From: Anaeramoeba flamelloides
Taxonomy: Eukaryota; Metamonada; Anaeramoebidae
Assembly: GCA_027625915.1 (NCBI GenBank)
Contig: JANTQA010000029.1
Location: 806,001-870,000, forward strand
Length of the DNA stretch: 64,000 nucleotides
Reading direction: 5' to 3'
This document shows, piece after piece, positions 11,601 to 24,700 of this stretch; within the stretch, counting starts at the first letter, position 1, and each line of letters opens with the position of its first letter. Made by a program: the position numbers and the translations under genes. The notes below the pieces were generated by a model, which did no database searches, was not told the DNA's origin, and saw only the letters and a list, made by a program, of their open reading frames with translations.

Positions 11601-11720
11601 AAAAAAATGATTTATTTGCAAACTTTTCATTGTGAGTGGAAAAACTTCAAAACGATACAAAAGCAATTCATAATTCAAAGGTAAGATGGACCATTTATTA
11701 TGAAATTTAGTTTACAAGAA
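11205..11720. repeat. Right inverted flank around LINE relic 1
   Basis: Contains the inverted partners of 8920-9120: TTGGCCCATTAAAAATCAAA at about 11219 and GGACCATTTATTATGAAATT at about 11688. Confidence 0.5.
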
Positions 11721-11884
11721 GAAAAATTTTGGATTAAATAATTTATTCAAATTAACAAAAATAATCAGAATAATATCTTAGGTATTATTCGAAATCTGGA
11801 TTCATTATTTAATTTGTTATTCGTCAATAATAAAGAAAATTGTGATTCTTTATTGAAATTTCCAAACAAAAAATTAGAAATTAG

Positions 11885-12262
11885 ACAAAACCTAACGAAA
11901 GGTATAATAGAGTGCCGTCAAGTGCCTAAGTTTTTTTTTAATTTTTCAAATGAAAAAAAAAATTATTAAATTTTCTTTTTCATTTCTAAAATTAAAAAAA
12001 GAACGGAGGTTTTTTTGAGATTTTCTGAATAAACAGAAAACTCAAGAAAAGCTAATGGTGTTTTTTTTTTTAATATTTGAAATAAACCAAAAATTGAACA
12101 AATTTCCGGTTTATTTCAGAAAGCCAAGAAAACATAACTGAAGTTTACTCGGTTTTCCATGATTCAAAAAAATTGAGTAAGAGATATGATTTTACTCCAT
12201 TCTTTTAATCCTAGAAAAACCTAGGATTAGGGTTATTTATCATTAGTGTATTTTTTTCCACC
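11885..12262. repeat. Hairpin-module repeat, family E copy 3
   Basis: Contains AGTGCCGTCAAGTGCC, the AACAAATTTCCGGTTTATTT module, the TTTTCCATGATTC hairpin, and a terminal CCACCCCCTTTA like the right edge of copy 1. Confidence 0.55.
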
Positions 12263-13480
12263 CCCTTTATTTCATTTTTTTTTTTTAGATGGGTACAGCA
12301 TTTTTAAAACTATTAGTTATAAACTATTCAAGTAAATATCTCAAAGTTAAATTAAACTAAAATTAATTTTCCAAGTTAATTAAAAAAAAATTACACCAAA
12401 AAATCTCATTTTGTCTTAATTTGAGGGGTTGTACAAAACTTCATATTACATTCAATTTTTACACCCATCCTAATTTATTTTTTTTTATTAGAAAACTGTT
12501 TTTTTATGAATTTGTTATTAAAATTCTTTTTTCAAATCTTTTTATCACAATAATGCCAATTCAATGAAGACCATATAAAAGATCAAAGTAAATGATTGAA
12601 TTCTCAAAATCCCAAAAAAACAACTCCAAAAAGTTCAACTCAAAGAAAAAGAAAATATGGTTAAAAAATTTAAAACAATACTCATAAATATTTTGAGTTT
12701 TTTTTTAAATTAGATCGGAAAATAACCATTTTAAAATCAAACAAATACATCCAATAAATTTATATTTATGAAGATGAATTTCAAAAAGTATTTTATTTTT
12801 TTGAACTAAAACTAGAATTAGATAAATTAAATGAAAATTAGAAATTTACATTCTCATTTTGAAATTCTTTAGTAATAAAAATTCATTTGTTAATCAAAAA
12901 TTTTCAAATTATTGTTTTTCAATAAAGAATTAAAAATAAATTTCAAGTAAAGAAGAAGGAATTGTATCAAATATTAAACACAGGATCAATTAATAAATGA
13001 TTTTTATTTATTTTTTTATCAATTTTTTAATTATTTTGATTTCCATTTTTTAATTGGTTTAGTATGTAAATATATTACACTAGGATAAATTCCACTTTTC
13101 TTTTAGATTAAAGTATTCATGTAGGGATTAAAGAAATGATTTTTATATTAAAATTCAGAAGAAACCTAGTATACTCAAAAGTTGTATGTGTACGCCCATC
13201 CCCTTAAAGGAAAGTTACTTTTTCATGACAGCTGAGTAAACAAGAAAAAAAAATTCTTAAAAAAAAAAAAGCGTGGTGTTTGAAAGATTCTCGCAAAAAC
13301 CCGAAAATCGATCAGACACAAAAATTTATTTAACAACTTAAAAAAATCTTTTGAAGAGTTTTTAAGAAATCCCCAAGTGTTCAGAGATAAATAATAATGG
13401 TAAAAATAACAATTTAAGTTGTAGATAAAATAGTTTGTTTTTGAATTTTCTACTGTTAAACACTCTGAAGAGTTTTTGGT
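12263..13480. other. AT-rich intergenic DNA
   Basis: No coding signal recognised. A/T runs only, with slightly more complex sequence from about 13150. Confidence 0.4.
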
Positions 13481-14046
13481 ATCTTTTGAGTATATTTGGG
13501 TATGTTAGTACTTGTTTGTGTCAGTGCATGCTTAAGCAAGGCGATATTTGAGTTTCTTATGGGATTGTGTTAGGTTAGTGAGGATAGATTAAACCAATTT
13601 CTCTTCTTGGGTGGGAAAGTTAAATCAGGTTTGGCTTGGGTCACCTTAGGTGTGTTGGGTTATGTTATTTGTATTTACTATTAGATCTTACGGGGCTATT
13701 TTTGGATTGTATTTCAGTTTCCAAAATTTTGTGTAAAATTACTCTATTAGAAATTTTCATTACAAAGACATTTTCTCTCCTTTGTTAATATCATTTAGCA
13801 ATGACGAGAAATGTTACAGGTACCTAGGGTACAAATTCCTTTCACACACCCATGGGTTAGAATTCTATTCCTCAAACTTTTAAAATTTTTCAAATGTTTC
13901 TAGAAAAGCAAAAAAAAAAATATTCAACAAATATATTTCCAATTTTACCTTTAAACTGAGTGTATTGGCACTTGATTTTCTGAGAATTTTTCTAAAAAAA
14001 GTGTTTTTTAAATGGGTAAACAATTTTTGGGAATTTTCGGGTCTCT
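13480..14046. other. GC-richer island downstream of the ankyrin gene
   Basis: The stretch at about 13490-13860 is less AT-rich than its surroundings and is rich in GTTGGG/TTAGGT words. It may hold 3' exons or UTR of the minus-strand ankyrin gene. On the minus strand an open frame (residues KRPENSQKLF ... ANTLSLK) is followed by GTAAAA (about 13950) and by a pyrimidine tract ending in CTAG (about 13900), which looks like an intron. No domain is recognisable in it. Confidence 0.25.
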
Positions 14047-15078
14047 TTAAAAGATTTCTTCGGTGTTGGAAAACAAAAAACAAAAAACAAATGAACAAAT
14101 GCAAACATTTTTGCTATCAAAATCAGCACCGTTTTCAATTAAAAATTTGATCCATTGGTCGTCTGTGTTTGCCATTGTTGCCATTAACCCATGTAAAGGG
14201 GTGTTGCCGTCTGTCCCACGTGAATTTAAATCTGCGCCATTTTTAATCAAGAGTTTGCAGGCATTACGATCGAGTTTTTCATGATGACAAACAAAATAGA
14301 GAGGGGTGGCGCCATTACTTTTCCCGTTTTTACGGATGTTAAGGTTTGATTGGGAATTGATTATCAGTGTTAGCATTTGGATGTCAATTTTCCCGTTTTC
14401 TGGCACCAAAAGCAAATGTAACGGCGACAGCCCGTCTGAATTTAGAACGTCGAGGTTCGGCTCGCTCTTCAAGAGATATTTGATCGCCTCACGTGCGTCA
14501 TTCGAATTATTACGCGGCTCTGTTAAGAAATGGGCAGCAGACCAGCCCTCGTCTGTCGTTTTGTTTATGTCGCAACCATTCTCGATTAGCAGCTGCACAA
14601 TTTCTGCATTCGGACGGGAGTCCTCACAAATTAAGTGTAGGGCTGTCCACCCTGACTCAGTTTGCGAAGAAATGTCTGCTCCTTTAGAGATCAAAAACTC
14701 GATGATCCTGAGCGCTTTGGCCTCGCCCGAGCACGCATAATGCAGCGGCGTCCATCCGGTGGAGTTTGCTTGATTGAGATCTGCTCCTTTTGCAATCAGT
14801 AATTCAAAGATGGAAATGTCCTTGCATTTCGTATCACACAAATGGTGCAACGCAGCCCACCCAGAGCTTGTCGCTGCGTTTGGATTCGCTCCAAGATCTT
14901 CAAGAAAATATTTAATCAACTCTTTGTCTCTTCTTTTCCAACACAGCCAAATTAAAGGCGTCCATTTCCCATGTTTTGATATATTGTCAATATTTGACTT
15001 GTCGAATGCTTGCTTGATTTTGGTTGAGTTCCCCTTTTGAAGAATATTTTCTTCTTTCTCAGTAAGGAATGTTTCCAT
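14047..15078 (-). CDS. Ankyrin-repeat protein
   Basis: The start is the ATG at 15078 (METFLTEKEEN); the TTG one codon upstream is not needed. The frame ends in TAA at 14047, 343 residues. After a helical lead (residues 1-35) there are about eight ankyrin units with the usual signatures: GKWTPLIWLC, GWAALHHLCD, GWTPLHYAC, GWTALHLIC, GWSAAHFL, GLSPLHLLL, GATPLYFVC and GNTPLHGLM, each followed by a helix ending in GAD or similar. Units are 33-37 residues long with inserted spacers. The last 20 residues (NVCICSFVFCFLF...) look unlike ankyrin and may be intron read-through, so the true C-terminus could lie in an exon further left. This is a protein-binding scaffold of unknown partner. Its codons are richer in G/C than the surroundings, as expected for a real gene. 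Confidence 0.85.
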   Translation of the reverse strand: METFLTEKEENILQKGNSTKIKQAFDKSNIDNISKHGKWTPLIWLCWKRRDKELIKYFLEDLGANPNAATSSGWAALHHLCDTKCKDISIFELLIAKGADLNQANSTGWTPLHYACSGEAKALRIIEFLISKGADISSQTESGWTALHLICEDSRPNAEIVQLLIENGCDINKTTDEGWSAAHFLTEPRNNSNDAREAIKYLLKSEPNLDVLNSDGLSPLHLLLVPENGKIDIQMLTLIINSQSNLNIRKNGKSNGATPLYFVCHHEKLDRNACKLLIKNGADLNSRGTDGNTPLHGLMATMANTDDQWIKFLIENGADFDSKNVCICSFVFCFLFSNTEEIF

Positions 15079-16282
15079 CAAATTTGTTTGATCAAAAAAT
15101 CGAAAAATGAATCAAAATTGGTATTCTTTTAAGATAAGTTTCTTACAATTTTATACTAAGGATTACTTAGTTTCTTTTACTTCTTGGTTATTTTCCCTTT
15201 AAAATGCCATTTTAGTTCGAATTTGTTTAATCTTTACCATTGTCAAAGTTCCTTCTTCAGGTTATTATCTAATTGAAATAAATATTCATTCAAAACAATT
15301 TTTACAAATTATTAATTAATCATAAAAGAATTGAAGAAGGGAATTCTATAATCCCAAGAGACTAGGAAGTATCACTCTGATATCTTTTATTTTAAAAAAG
15401 CATTTGAGCAAAGAATGATATTGTGTTTCATGTTGTCAAATTGGATTTTTTAAAAGAAAAGAAAAAAACAAATAAAGTTCCTAAGCAATTATTTGTAATT
15501 CATTTAAAATTAAAAAGAAAATTGAAATCATTCCAGAAGGAAATAGTGTTTGGGAATTTATTTCTTATCTTTTATTTCTCAAAAAAGAATCATAATTGAT
15601 TTGTTCTCATTTTAAAAAAAGTTTTCTCTCGAAGGGACTAGAATTATCCTTTTGATTCGACTCCAATTAAAATTCTTTGTAATTGTTGAGCAAATGATAT
15701 CAGTGATCATTTGTTTAAATGGTTTTTGGAAACAAACCCTATATAAATATTATTTAAAACTACGTTACTGCCTCAGAAAGGTGTTTAATTGTTGTGTTAT
15801 TTTGAATTCACTTCTCAAAAAGAATTTTCATTTTGAAGCAATTGGTTAAAAAAAAAACTAGATCAGAAGTTAATTAGCTAAATTCAACAATCAAATTTCC
15901 ATGGATTATGAGTCTTTGGAAAATTTAAACTAAAATTATAACTTTAAGGGATTATCAATCACAATTTCAGATTTTGAAACATTTCAAACTTTTTTTATAT
16001 AACAATTTCACTCTTTTCGGCTGGAAATCTAGTGTTTAAAGAATATTTTTTTGGATATTTCTAAAAAATCTTGATTAATAATCAAATATTTTTTGGTACT
16101 TTGCATCTTATGAGAAGAAAATCGGAAAAATTTCGATTAAAAAATTAAGCCAAATAAACAAAAATAAAATAGAACTAATGAATAATCTCTTTGATATTAT
16201 TTAAAAAAAAGATATATAATTTGTTTTGTGATTATTTTATGTTAAAGAAAATTATAACTATTTATTGAAATTTCAAAAAAAA
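15079..16282. other. AT-rich intergenic DNA
   Basis: Presumed upstream region of the ankyrin gene. No other gene is supported. Confidence 0.4.
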
Positions 16283-16450
16283 ATTACGAAATTAGAATAG
16301 TATTGTTAAGTGTAATGGAGTGCTATCAAGTGTGTTCAGAGGATATATTTTACAGAATACTAAAAAATTGAGAAAAAACAGAAATTTTTCACTTTTTTTA
16401 AAATTTTGGAAAAGCTAAAGGATGTTAGAGGAAATTAATTTCCACACTTG
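16283..16450. repeat. Hairpin-module repeat, family E copy 4 (short)
   Basis: A degenerate single hairpin (TTTTACAGAATACT / AAAATTTTGGAAAA) followed by GGAAATTAATTTCCACACTT, the same palindrome as at copy 2. Confidence 0.45.
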
Positions 16451-16844
16451 AAAATAAAAAAATTACTAAAAAAATATTATTTTGGAATTTTTTTTTTTTT
16501 GATACCTATACATAATCTATAGATATAAAATAAAATAATATTATTCCATTAATCAATTATCAAATATTAAAAAAATCCAAAAGTAATTATTTTTTAATAT
16601 TTTTTAATTTCAAGATTTTGATAATAATCAATTATCAACATAAAAAACCAAATTTGAGTATTATTTTTTTTTTTGCTTTTTATCAAGCTAATTGTAACAA
16701 AAATTATTTACAATACCTATGTAATAATTTTTTAGACAATCTCAAAGAATTAATAATTTATTTTTCTAAAAGTATCAATTTTTTTATGAAAGTAAATATT
16801 GCCTTTTTATAGCTTGGATAAAAATATTTAAATATAATTTTAGT

Positions 16845-17035
16845 TTCAGGAAGTGTCATAGAGAGTCTATGTTTTACAGGGTTTAAAAGAATCGAGTGAA
16901 ATCTCATATATTTTACTCTATTCTTTTAAATACTGGTAAACATAACTTTTTCTTTCTTTTTTAATTTGAGAAATAAACCCAAAATTAAATAAAATTTTGT
17001 TTTATTTATTTATTTATTTATTTATTTATTGTAAG
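16845..17035. repeat. Hairpin-module repeat, family E copy 5, with a TTTA microsatellite
   Basis: One hairpin around 16870-16940 (ACAGGGTTTAAAAGAAT / ATTCTTTTAAATACTGG), followed by (TTTA)n at about 17005-17030. Confidence 0.45.
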
Positions 17036-17189
17036 ACAGGAACAATCAAAGAAAATTTACTAAATAAAACAAAAAACTGGTTTTATTCCAAAATTTCAAT
17101 TTTTTTTCATCAATAAATGATTAAATGTGTTTTTAGATACCCAGAAATCAACAAAACAATTTAAAAATTATAATATTTTGACTTTCCTT

Positions 17190-17600
17190 TATCAGACAGA
17201 AAATTAAATCATGTTTGGAGAAACGGTATGGGAACAGTGGCAACACAACCCAGTGTACAATCTGAAGGCCGGGGTTATATTCTTTTAACCATTATTTCTT
17301 ATTGTTTACCATTTTCTCAAATAGCCACCACGGTGTAATTTTAATTAAAAATCGGGCTTATGCTACTTAGAACCACTAATTCTTTGAGGAAATCGTTTGA
17401 CCGAATTGAATCTTTTTGACTATTATAAAAACTGAACGGAATTGGAACAAAATCCCTCTCAATTTATGGAGCGGATCCGATTTTTGGGAGAAATGACCAG
17501 CTTCATTCTCACTTGGTTCAACAAAATCTCTAATTCAAATTAGGTATTCGGGCAAACAGGCGGACTTTTAGTACCCACTCTTTTAAGGAAAAAAAAAATT
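17190..17600. other. GC-richer island with a 24-codon open frame
   Basis: From about 17213 (plus) an ATG opens a 24-residue frame (MFGETVWEQWQHNPVYNLKA...) that ends in TAA. The base composition here and up to 17580 is clearly less AT-rich than the flanks, which suggests an exon, a non-coding RNA or a repeat. A GT...TAG stretch after the frame (GTTATA ... CAAATAG) could be an intron. No family is recognised. Confidence 0.25.
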
Positions 17601-18754
17601 AAATCATTCTTATTGTTTGGGTATTATATACCAACAATAAAATATGAATATTCAATAAATTAAGAGTGAGAGAAATCTCTAATCTTTATTATCAAATGAA
17701 GAATCATGAAAAAAATCAATAAATAAAAAGAATTTTTCCAAGTAAATATTCGAAATTCATTTTTTTTGCAAATAAACTCTTTTTCAGTCAAAGAGGTCCA
17801 GTTTTATTGAAGAAATAGAGCACACTCTATGATTTTAATCCATTATTCTTCTCAAACTAAAATTTCAATTTTTAGATTGATATCATTTTTTCTCATTTAT
17901 AATTTTTTTTTTTTTTTCTTTTTTATTTTTTTTTTAAAAAATTAAATTTGTTTAAAAATATTATTAACATTAAGAAAAGTTATGCTTAGTATATTCTTTT
18001 AAAATTCATACATTTACATGTAAAAAATCTTATTTTCAACAATTTTAATTTCCTGAAGAAATTGAGTATTTTGCACGAGACTTTCCAATGAAGAGGCCCC
18101 AACAATTTTTTACATTATTTTTTTTGAAATTTATGCTATGTTCAGACTTTTCTTTAATGATGATCGACTCTAATAGGAAATTTACAATTTCTCATATTTC
18201 TAATCAATCTAAGTTTGGTTAATATTTTTTAAAAAAGTGACTTTTTCATTTTTGACTGTATCCACTTTAAGTGAAATGGAGTTTATTTATACAAAAAGAA
18301 TATCAATAAAAATAAATCTATGAGTAAAATGAATTCTATTTTTTTAATCCTTTGATAAAATTAGTATTAAATATCAAAAATATAACATATAAAAATTGAA
18401 AAAAATAGTTGATGATCAGAATGATTTGTTTATTATTAGATAAAGAATCAAAATATTAATTTTTATTCTGTTTCTTATGAGTTCCAAAAAAAAAAAAAAA
18501 AGAAAAAAAAGAAACAACAATAGTTATTAAAATATAAGAAAAAATTTCCAGTTTATTTCAAAATTTTTATTTAAAAAAATTAAACAAAAAATGAAGAATA
18601 AACTCCTATAAAGATAAAAAGCATAATAGTATATTTGCAAAAAATAAAAAATGAACTAAAAAAAAAAAAATAAAAAATAAAAAACAAAAAATAAAAAATA
18701 AAAAACAAAAAACAAAAAATAAAAAACAAAAAACAAAAAACAAAAATAAATGAA
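17601..18754. other. AT-rich intergenic DNA
   Basis: Region 3' of the RasGAP gene. Contains AAAAAC/AAAAAT runs (about 18660-18750) and nothing gene-like. Confidence 0.4.
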
Positions 18755-21700
18755 TTATTTAAAAACGTGAAAAAGAGTAAGAATTTTCTTTTTAAAATTG
18801 GTATCTTCATCCAACTGATTGATTAATTTGTTTCTAAATTGGGAGTTTGATAACAAATTATAAAGCATTTCAACTGAAAAGTATAATTCTGTTTTTGGGA
18901 TCTCGGCACAATGTGAATGTATTGAATCATTACTAATCTTCTCAAAGTCTGTCTTGAATAAAGAGAAGGTTTCATTCGATAACTTGTTTCCATTGCAGGC
19001 TATATATTGATTTTCAGCGTTCTTCCCGACAATTAAAATCAAATTTTTGGTTTCCATAATGTTAGCAAGGTGATAATCGGATATTAAAAAATCAAAAAAG
19101 TGATTAATTTTGGGCTGTAAATCTGTGATCAAGGTGTTTAAAGACTGCAATTCTGTTTCTTTAAATTTGGCTTGGTTCACAATGTTTTGAATAATTTTAA
19201 TGATCAGCAGTAGCGTTCTTCTTGATCGGCTGGAGGGTCTTTTATTTGTAATTTTGTATACGCTGGGCACTAAAATGGACGGGCAAATGAACCGTAGAAA
19301 GAAGAAATTGGACAAGCCAAAATATTTGGCCGTGGGGAATTTTTTCGTTGTAATGCGTTCTAACATTTTCGACAGGTCTCTTAAAATCAATGGGAACAAA
19401 TGCTTATGATCAAAAATGGAATTTAAAATTCTGATCACAAATTCTTTTAATTTGGTCAAGTTGCCTTCAATTTTATTCTTTTCTTTATCGTTTAATTTAT
19501 TTTCAAAAATTTCAAAAGTTGTATCGTAATCGATTATTTCATTAATAATTGAAGATAGCGACGCTTTTAAATAATCATTGGCAACCTTATGAGTAAAATA
19601 AGTGATCATTTTTGATGCGAAATTTGATCCTCTGAATAGTGTGGTTTGTATTGTTGTTTCGTTAATTTCCTTTTCAATTGCTATTTGTAATAGTTTCATC
19701 GTGATTTCGTATTTGTTGTCGTTACCGAAGGAAATATTAATAAAAGATTTTGAAGTTTTGTCCATATCTGTAATATCGATGTTGTCTAATAATAATTTAA
19801 AAAATTTAAATTCATCATCCTTGATAATAAAATCTTTGACATATATTTTTTCTAAGGTTAATTTGTTGTGCTTTTCCTCCTTTTCCTTTTCCTTTTCCCT
19901 TTCTCTTTCTCTTTCTCTTTCTCTTTCTCTTTCTCTTTCTCTTTCTCTTTCTCTTTCTCTTTCTCTTTCTCTTTCAACTTCCTTTTCTCCTTGCTTTGAT
20001 ATTTCATTTAACTTTTTCTTTTTCATCTTTTCATTTTTGATATAGATATTGATGCTCTTCTCCTTAAAATTTTTAGTTTGGATTTGGTTATTGAATATAT
20101 TATGATGATTACTTTTGTAATATTGCTTTTTCTTCTTTTTCTTTTTAATTTTCTTTTTGATATAACTGTCTGTCAGTTGTGTAGGTGAGCTCATTTTCCT
20201 CATTTTTATTAAAGATTTTGCACCTAACCTGAAACTTTTTCTTTTCATTTTTTTTTTTTCTTGTATGCTGACAACTTCCATTTCGTCGGGCTTGTGAACG
20301 ACAGTCTCTTGGTTTAATTGTAAAAAATATATCTTTGGGATGGTATATTTTCTTTCATCCTTTACAACAACCAATTGTTCAGTTTCTTTCAATATTCCAA
20401 CGATCTTGAGCCATTGGCCACTTTTCAAAACGATATCGGTGTGTAATTGATAGTCATTTTTTAAATAGCAAATAGTGTCCCGATTTAATGTTGATTGGGT
20501 TGTTTCATTTTTTAATCTCAGAACCCTTCTTAGCACTGGCAGTCTCCAATTTCTCAGTTGCTTTATAAGTAACGATAAAATGTTAATTTTGCATTCAATT
20601 AAATTAATTTTTTTTGAATCTTCAATTTTGGTTACATTGTTTATTAATTTTTCGAGCTTGTCTAAAGATTTATTTTGTTTTTCTTGGATTTTTTTCATTT
20701 CTTCTTCAACCCAAGCTAACAGCGTGTTGTTTCTTGATAATTCCAATTTTGGGTTATAATCCCTTTTATTTAATAATTTGTTAAAATCATAAAAGGACGA
20801 TAATTGAATAAATATATTTTGCCAATTTAGAAATATTTTTTCACTAGAGACTGAAAATTTGCTCGAAATGCCATCCATGATTATTTCAAAACAATTTAAC
20901 AAATAATCATTATCTAAGCAAATTCCGTTATTAAGATTATTATCATTCTGATTATTTTGATAAAAAAATTTATTAAAAATTAATTCACCTTCTAAATTTA
21001 TTGTCTTTAATAAATCAAATTGTTTATTTGAATTGAAAATAAACAAATTAAATCCAATTAGCTCAATATACACATTAATCCATTTTTTATTTGATTGTAA
21101 ATAATACAGCTCTGCTTTTAAATAGATTGGTGGCCATTTTCCCGTTTGTTGTATGCTATGAAAGAAAGAGAATTGTTTGTTCAGCTTTTTAAAATTGAAA
21201 AAATCAAAATAATTGGTGTGATTGCATAATTCCTTTGGAACAATCGTCAAATATTTGATATTGATTTTGTTAATAGATTTACTATCAGATAAATTTTCAA
21301 CTAAAATTGTTTCTGAGATCTCTTCATCAAAATTTGAGGAAGAGGAATGAACAATTCCATTGTTATCATTTTTGTTATTACTATTATTATTGTTGTTGTT
21401 GTTATTATCATTGTTATCATTTTTGTTGTTATTTTGATTATTTTTTTTATTCAATGGTTGTCTGATAATAAAGCAATCACCTTTTTGGAATTTGTATGAT
21501 TTTGAATTTGTTTCGTCATAGAAAGAATTTTTTTTTTTACAATAACCATAAAAATCAATATTTTTCGATTTCGATTTAGCTGTTATTTTAAGGTTTAATA
21601 TAGAAGAGACAACCCTTGTTTCCCAATATTCGAGATGCCTTATTCTATCATCTAATATTTGATTATCATTTCTTAAATTTGTTAGAATTGATTTTTCATT

Positions 21701-24700
21701 ATAATTAGTAAAATAGGAAATTAAAGTGTTATTTGAAAATTTTTTATTTTGAGTTGAGGAAATTTCATTTAAGATCCAATTATGAATTCTGTTTAATCGG
21801 GCTAATCGAATAAATTTATTATTATAATATAAATTAAATTGCATGTTTTCTTGATTACGGTTAATAAAAAAATAACAAAAATCAATAATAATATTTAAAG
21901 CTGTGATTAATTTATTTAATTCTTCTTTAAAATTGACAAACAGTTCATATTTGAAATGTAATGTTTTTATTAAACACCCATGTTTTTTATTCTTATTAAT
22001 TTTTACGGCATAAACTAATTCTCTTAAATCGATCATTTCTTTTAATTTTTTTTTATTTTCAGATGGATAAATACACAGCAACCAAGATCTAATTTCAAAA
22101 TAACGGATCGACGAAAATTTAAAAAAAGAAGATTGAACATACCCACTCCAATATACTGGATAATTATAGGTATTATCAAAATTGTTTTCCCAATATTTAT
22201 AAATATTTTGAAGGAGTGTTTTTTTGTCTTTTTTTGCATTATTTGATAATAAATTCAAATTTTCTGCAAATTTCTTTTCCACTTGTAAAGAATTAAAATT
22301 TTCATTAGGTGTATTAGTTTTAAAATTTTCATCAAGGGTATTAGTTTGAATTTTTTCATTGTCAGTTTTTCTCTGAATTTCTGGTTGGATTATTTCAAAT
22401 TTATTTGATGGGATTTTGCCAATAATATTTTCATTGTTTTTCACTAAAGAATAAGTATCGTGACTTTCTAATAATAATAAAAATTCATTTGATTTAACAG
22501 AAAGAAATTGTTTATTTTCAGAATTAAACTCCATAAAACAAAAAACTCTTTTTCTATTATCCTCAATAATATTTTTTTCCTCTGTTTCATTATTATTATT
22601 ATTGTTGTTGTTGTTGTTGTTGCATTCATCATCTCTGTTATTTATATTTATATTTATATTATTATTATTCTCATTCTCATTATCATTATCATTCTCATTA
22701 TCGTTATCATTATTTGTATTAATATTATCATTTTCTTCTTTGATTAGAATTTTGGGTACATTTTTATTCAAACTTTTCTTTCCCTTTTGATTATTTTCAA
22801 GATCACTTTCATCATCATTTCTAATTTTATTCTTTGATTGAGAGATGATATCTAATCGACACAATCTACTTAAAATTAACACTCGGTATTGTTCTAATTT
22901 TGTTATCCAAAGATTATTTAATTTGATTTGTTTATCGATCTCTGTTGATTTGTTTTTTAATAGATTTTTATTAGTTGATTCCGAAAAGAGTTCATTAAAC
23001 CTTAATTTATATAAAGCTGTTTCATTTTCGATCCAACTAATTATTGATAATTGTTTCGCGTTGTATTGTGCGCTATATAAATTATCTTGAGTTAAATTAT
23101 TTAAAATAAATACAATTTTTAAGATATTAATTAATTTATTAAATGGTTTGTTTTTTTTGATTATCAAATCCCAACTTTCATTCTCAAAATTTAATAATAG
23201 TTGGTTTTTCAATTTTATTGGTTTTTTATTATAGTTAATTATGTTATTTAAATTGTTTATTTTAATAACTTGTAATTTGTTTAATTTTGTTAAAAATATA
23301 TTATCTTCTAAAATTATTAATAAATATTTTTTACATTTATTATTAATTTTAATTTTAATTTTAGATTTGAAGAAAATTGGATATTTTTTGATTTTTTCAT
23401 TGGTTAAGTTCGAATAATTGGAGACAACTTTATTATGAGATTGATGGTTTAAATAATTGGTGATGAATAATTGATATTTGTGTCTTTTATTTCCAATGCG
23501 GTAATTGTAATCCAGCCCATTGAAGCTTTCTGTTATTTTGTTATTTTCATTTTCATTGAGAAAGGGTAAGGAGGGTTTTATTAAATCTATATCTTTAAGT
23601 GTTATATATCCAATTGTATCATTCCCCATATTTTTCACTTTCAATAAATCATTTTTTAACTTTTCTAGCAATATGAACAATTCACCCTTTTTATAAGATA
23701 AAAATTCATTATTATTTTCAATGTTATCTTTAAAGGTTAGTACTCTGATTTGAAAATCTTCTTTATCTTTTATATTTAACCTGGCATATTCAGAAAAAAA
23801 TTTATAATACCAATATTTGATATTCGTTATTTTTTTTTTGATAATCTTTATTTCTTTAATGGTGCTGCGCATTTTTGATTTATTTTTTTTTTTGTTTTTC
23901 ATTAAAGATTGTAAAATTTTTAATAAGGAATATTTTTTCAAATATACAGAATTAATTTCCTCTTTTAACCAAAAAATTAATTTTAAATATTTTTCCTTTC
24001 TTTCATTAATTTTTTTATTTAAATTCTTTTGTTGGTTTAAAAAATCAAAATCTTTAATTAGTTCTATGACGTCAACCCATTCCATCAATTCCTTTTCATT
24101 ATCAGAATTCATTATCAAAATATTCCCATCCTTAAATCTAATTTCATAAGAATAGGTATTTACTAATTTTTTATTGGTTGTCTTTCTTCTTTTCATTTTC
24201 TTCTTCGTTTCTGGTATTGTCTTGGCATGGTTACTATTATTTCTTCCATTGTTAATAATTTCATTTATGTTAACACCATTATTTAATTTTTTTATTGATT
24301 CAATTTGACGGAGATCAATACCTTCTATAGGTTTAAAAATGAAACTTTGGTTATATATCAACAACCCCCAACTATCGATCTCAATAAAATATTGGGTTAT
24401 TTTTTTCATTTCTGCTGCATTGGTTTTATATAAATTGATGATGCCGCTTTTCTTAATGGGGAATTGTAAAGAATGTCTCCTAGCTTTCTCATTTTGCTCA
24501 ATTAATTTGTAGCATATCTCCATCTCTTCATTTAATTTGAAAGAAGATTGGAAAATTTGGGTTTTAAATTCATTTTTGATATAAAAATCCTTTGTCAATT
24601 GTAAAAAATTATATCTTTCATTTTGCTTTGTTTGATCTCTCTTTTTTAAAAAAATTGATGATTTTTTTGGCAGCTTTATTATTTCTAAATTCATCTTTGT

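Noticed and set aside
14063-15040. Plus-strand frames over the ankyrin gene
   Set aside because: Antisense shadows of a clear ankyrin-repeat coding region.
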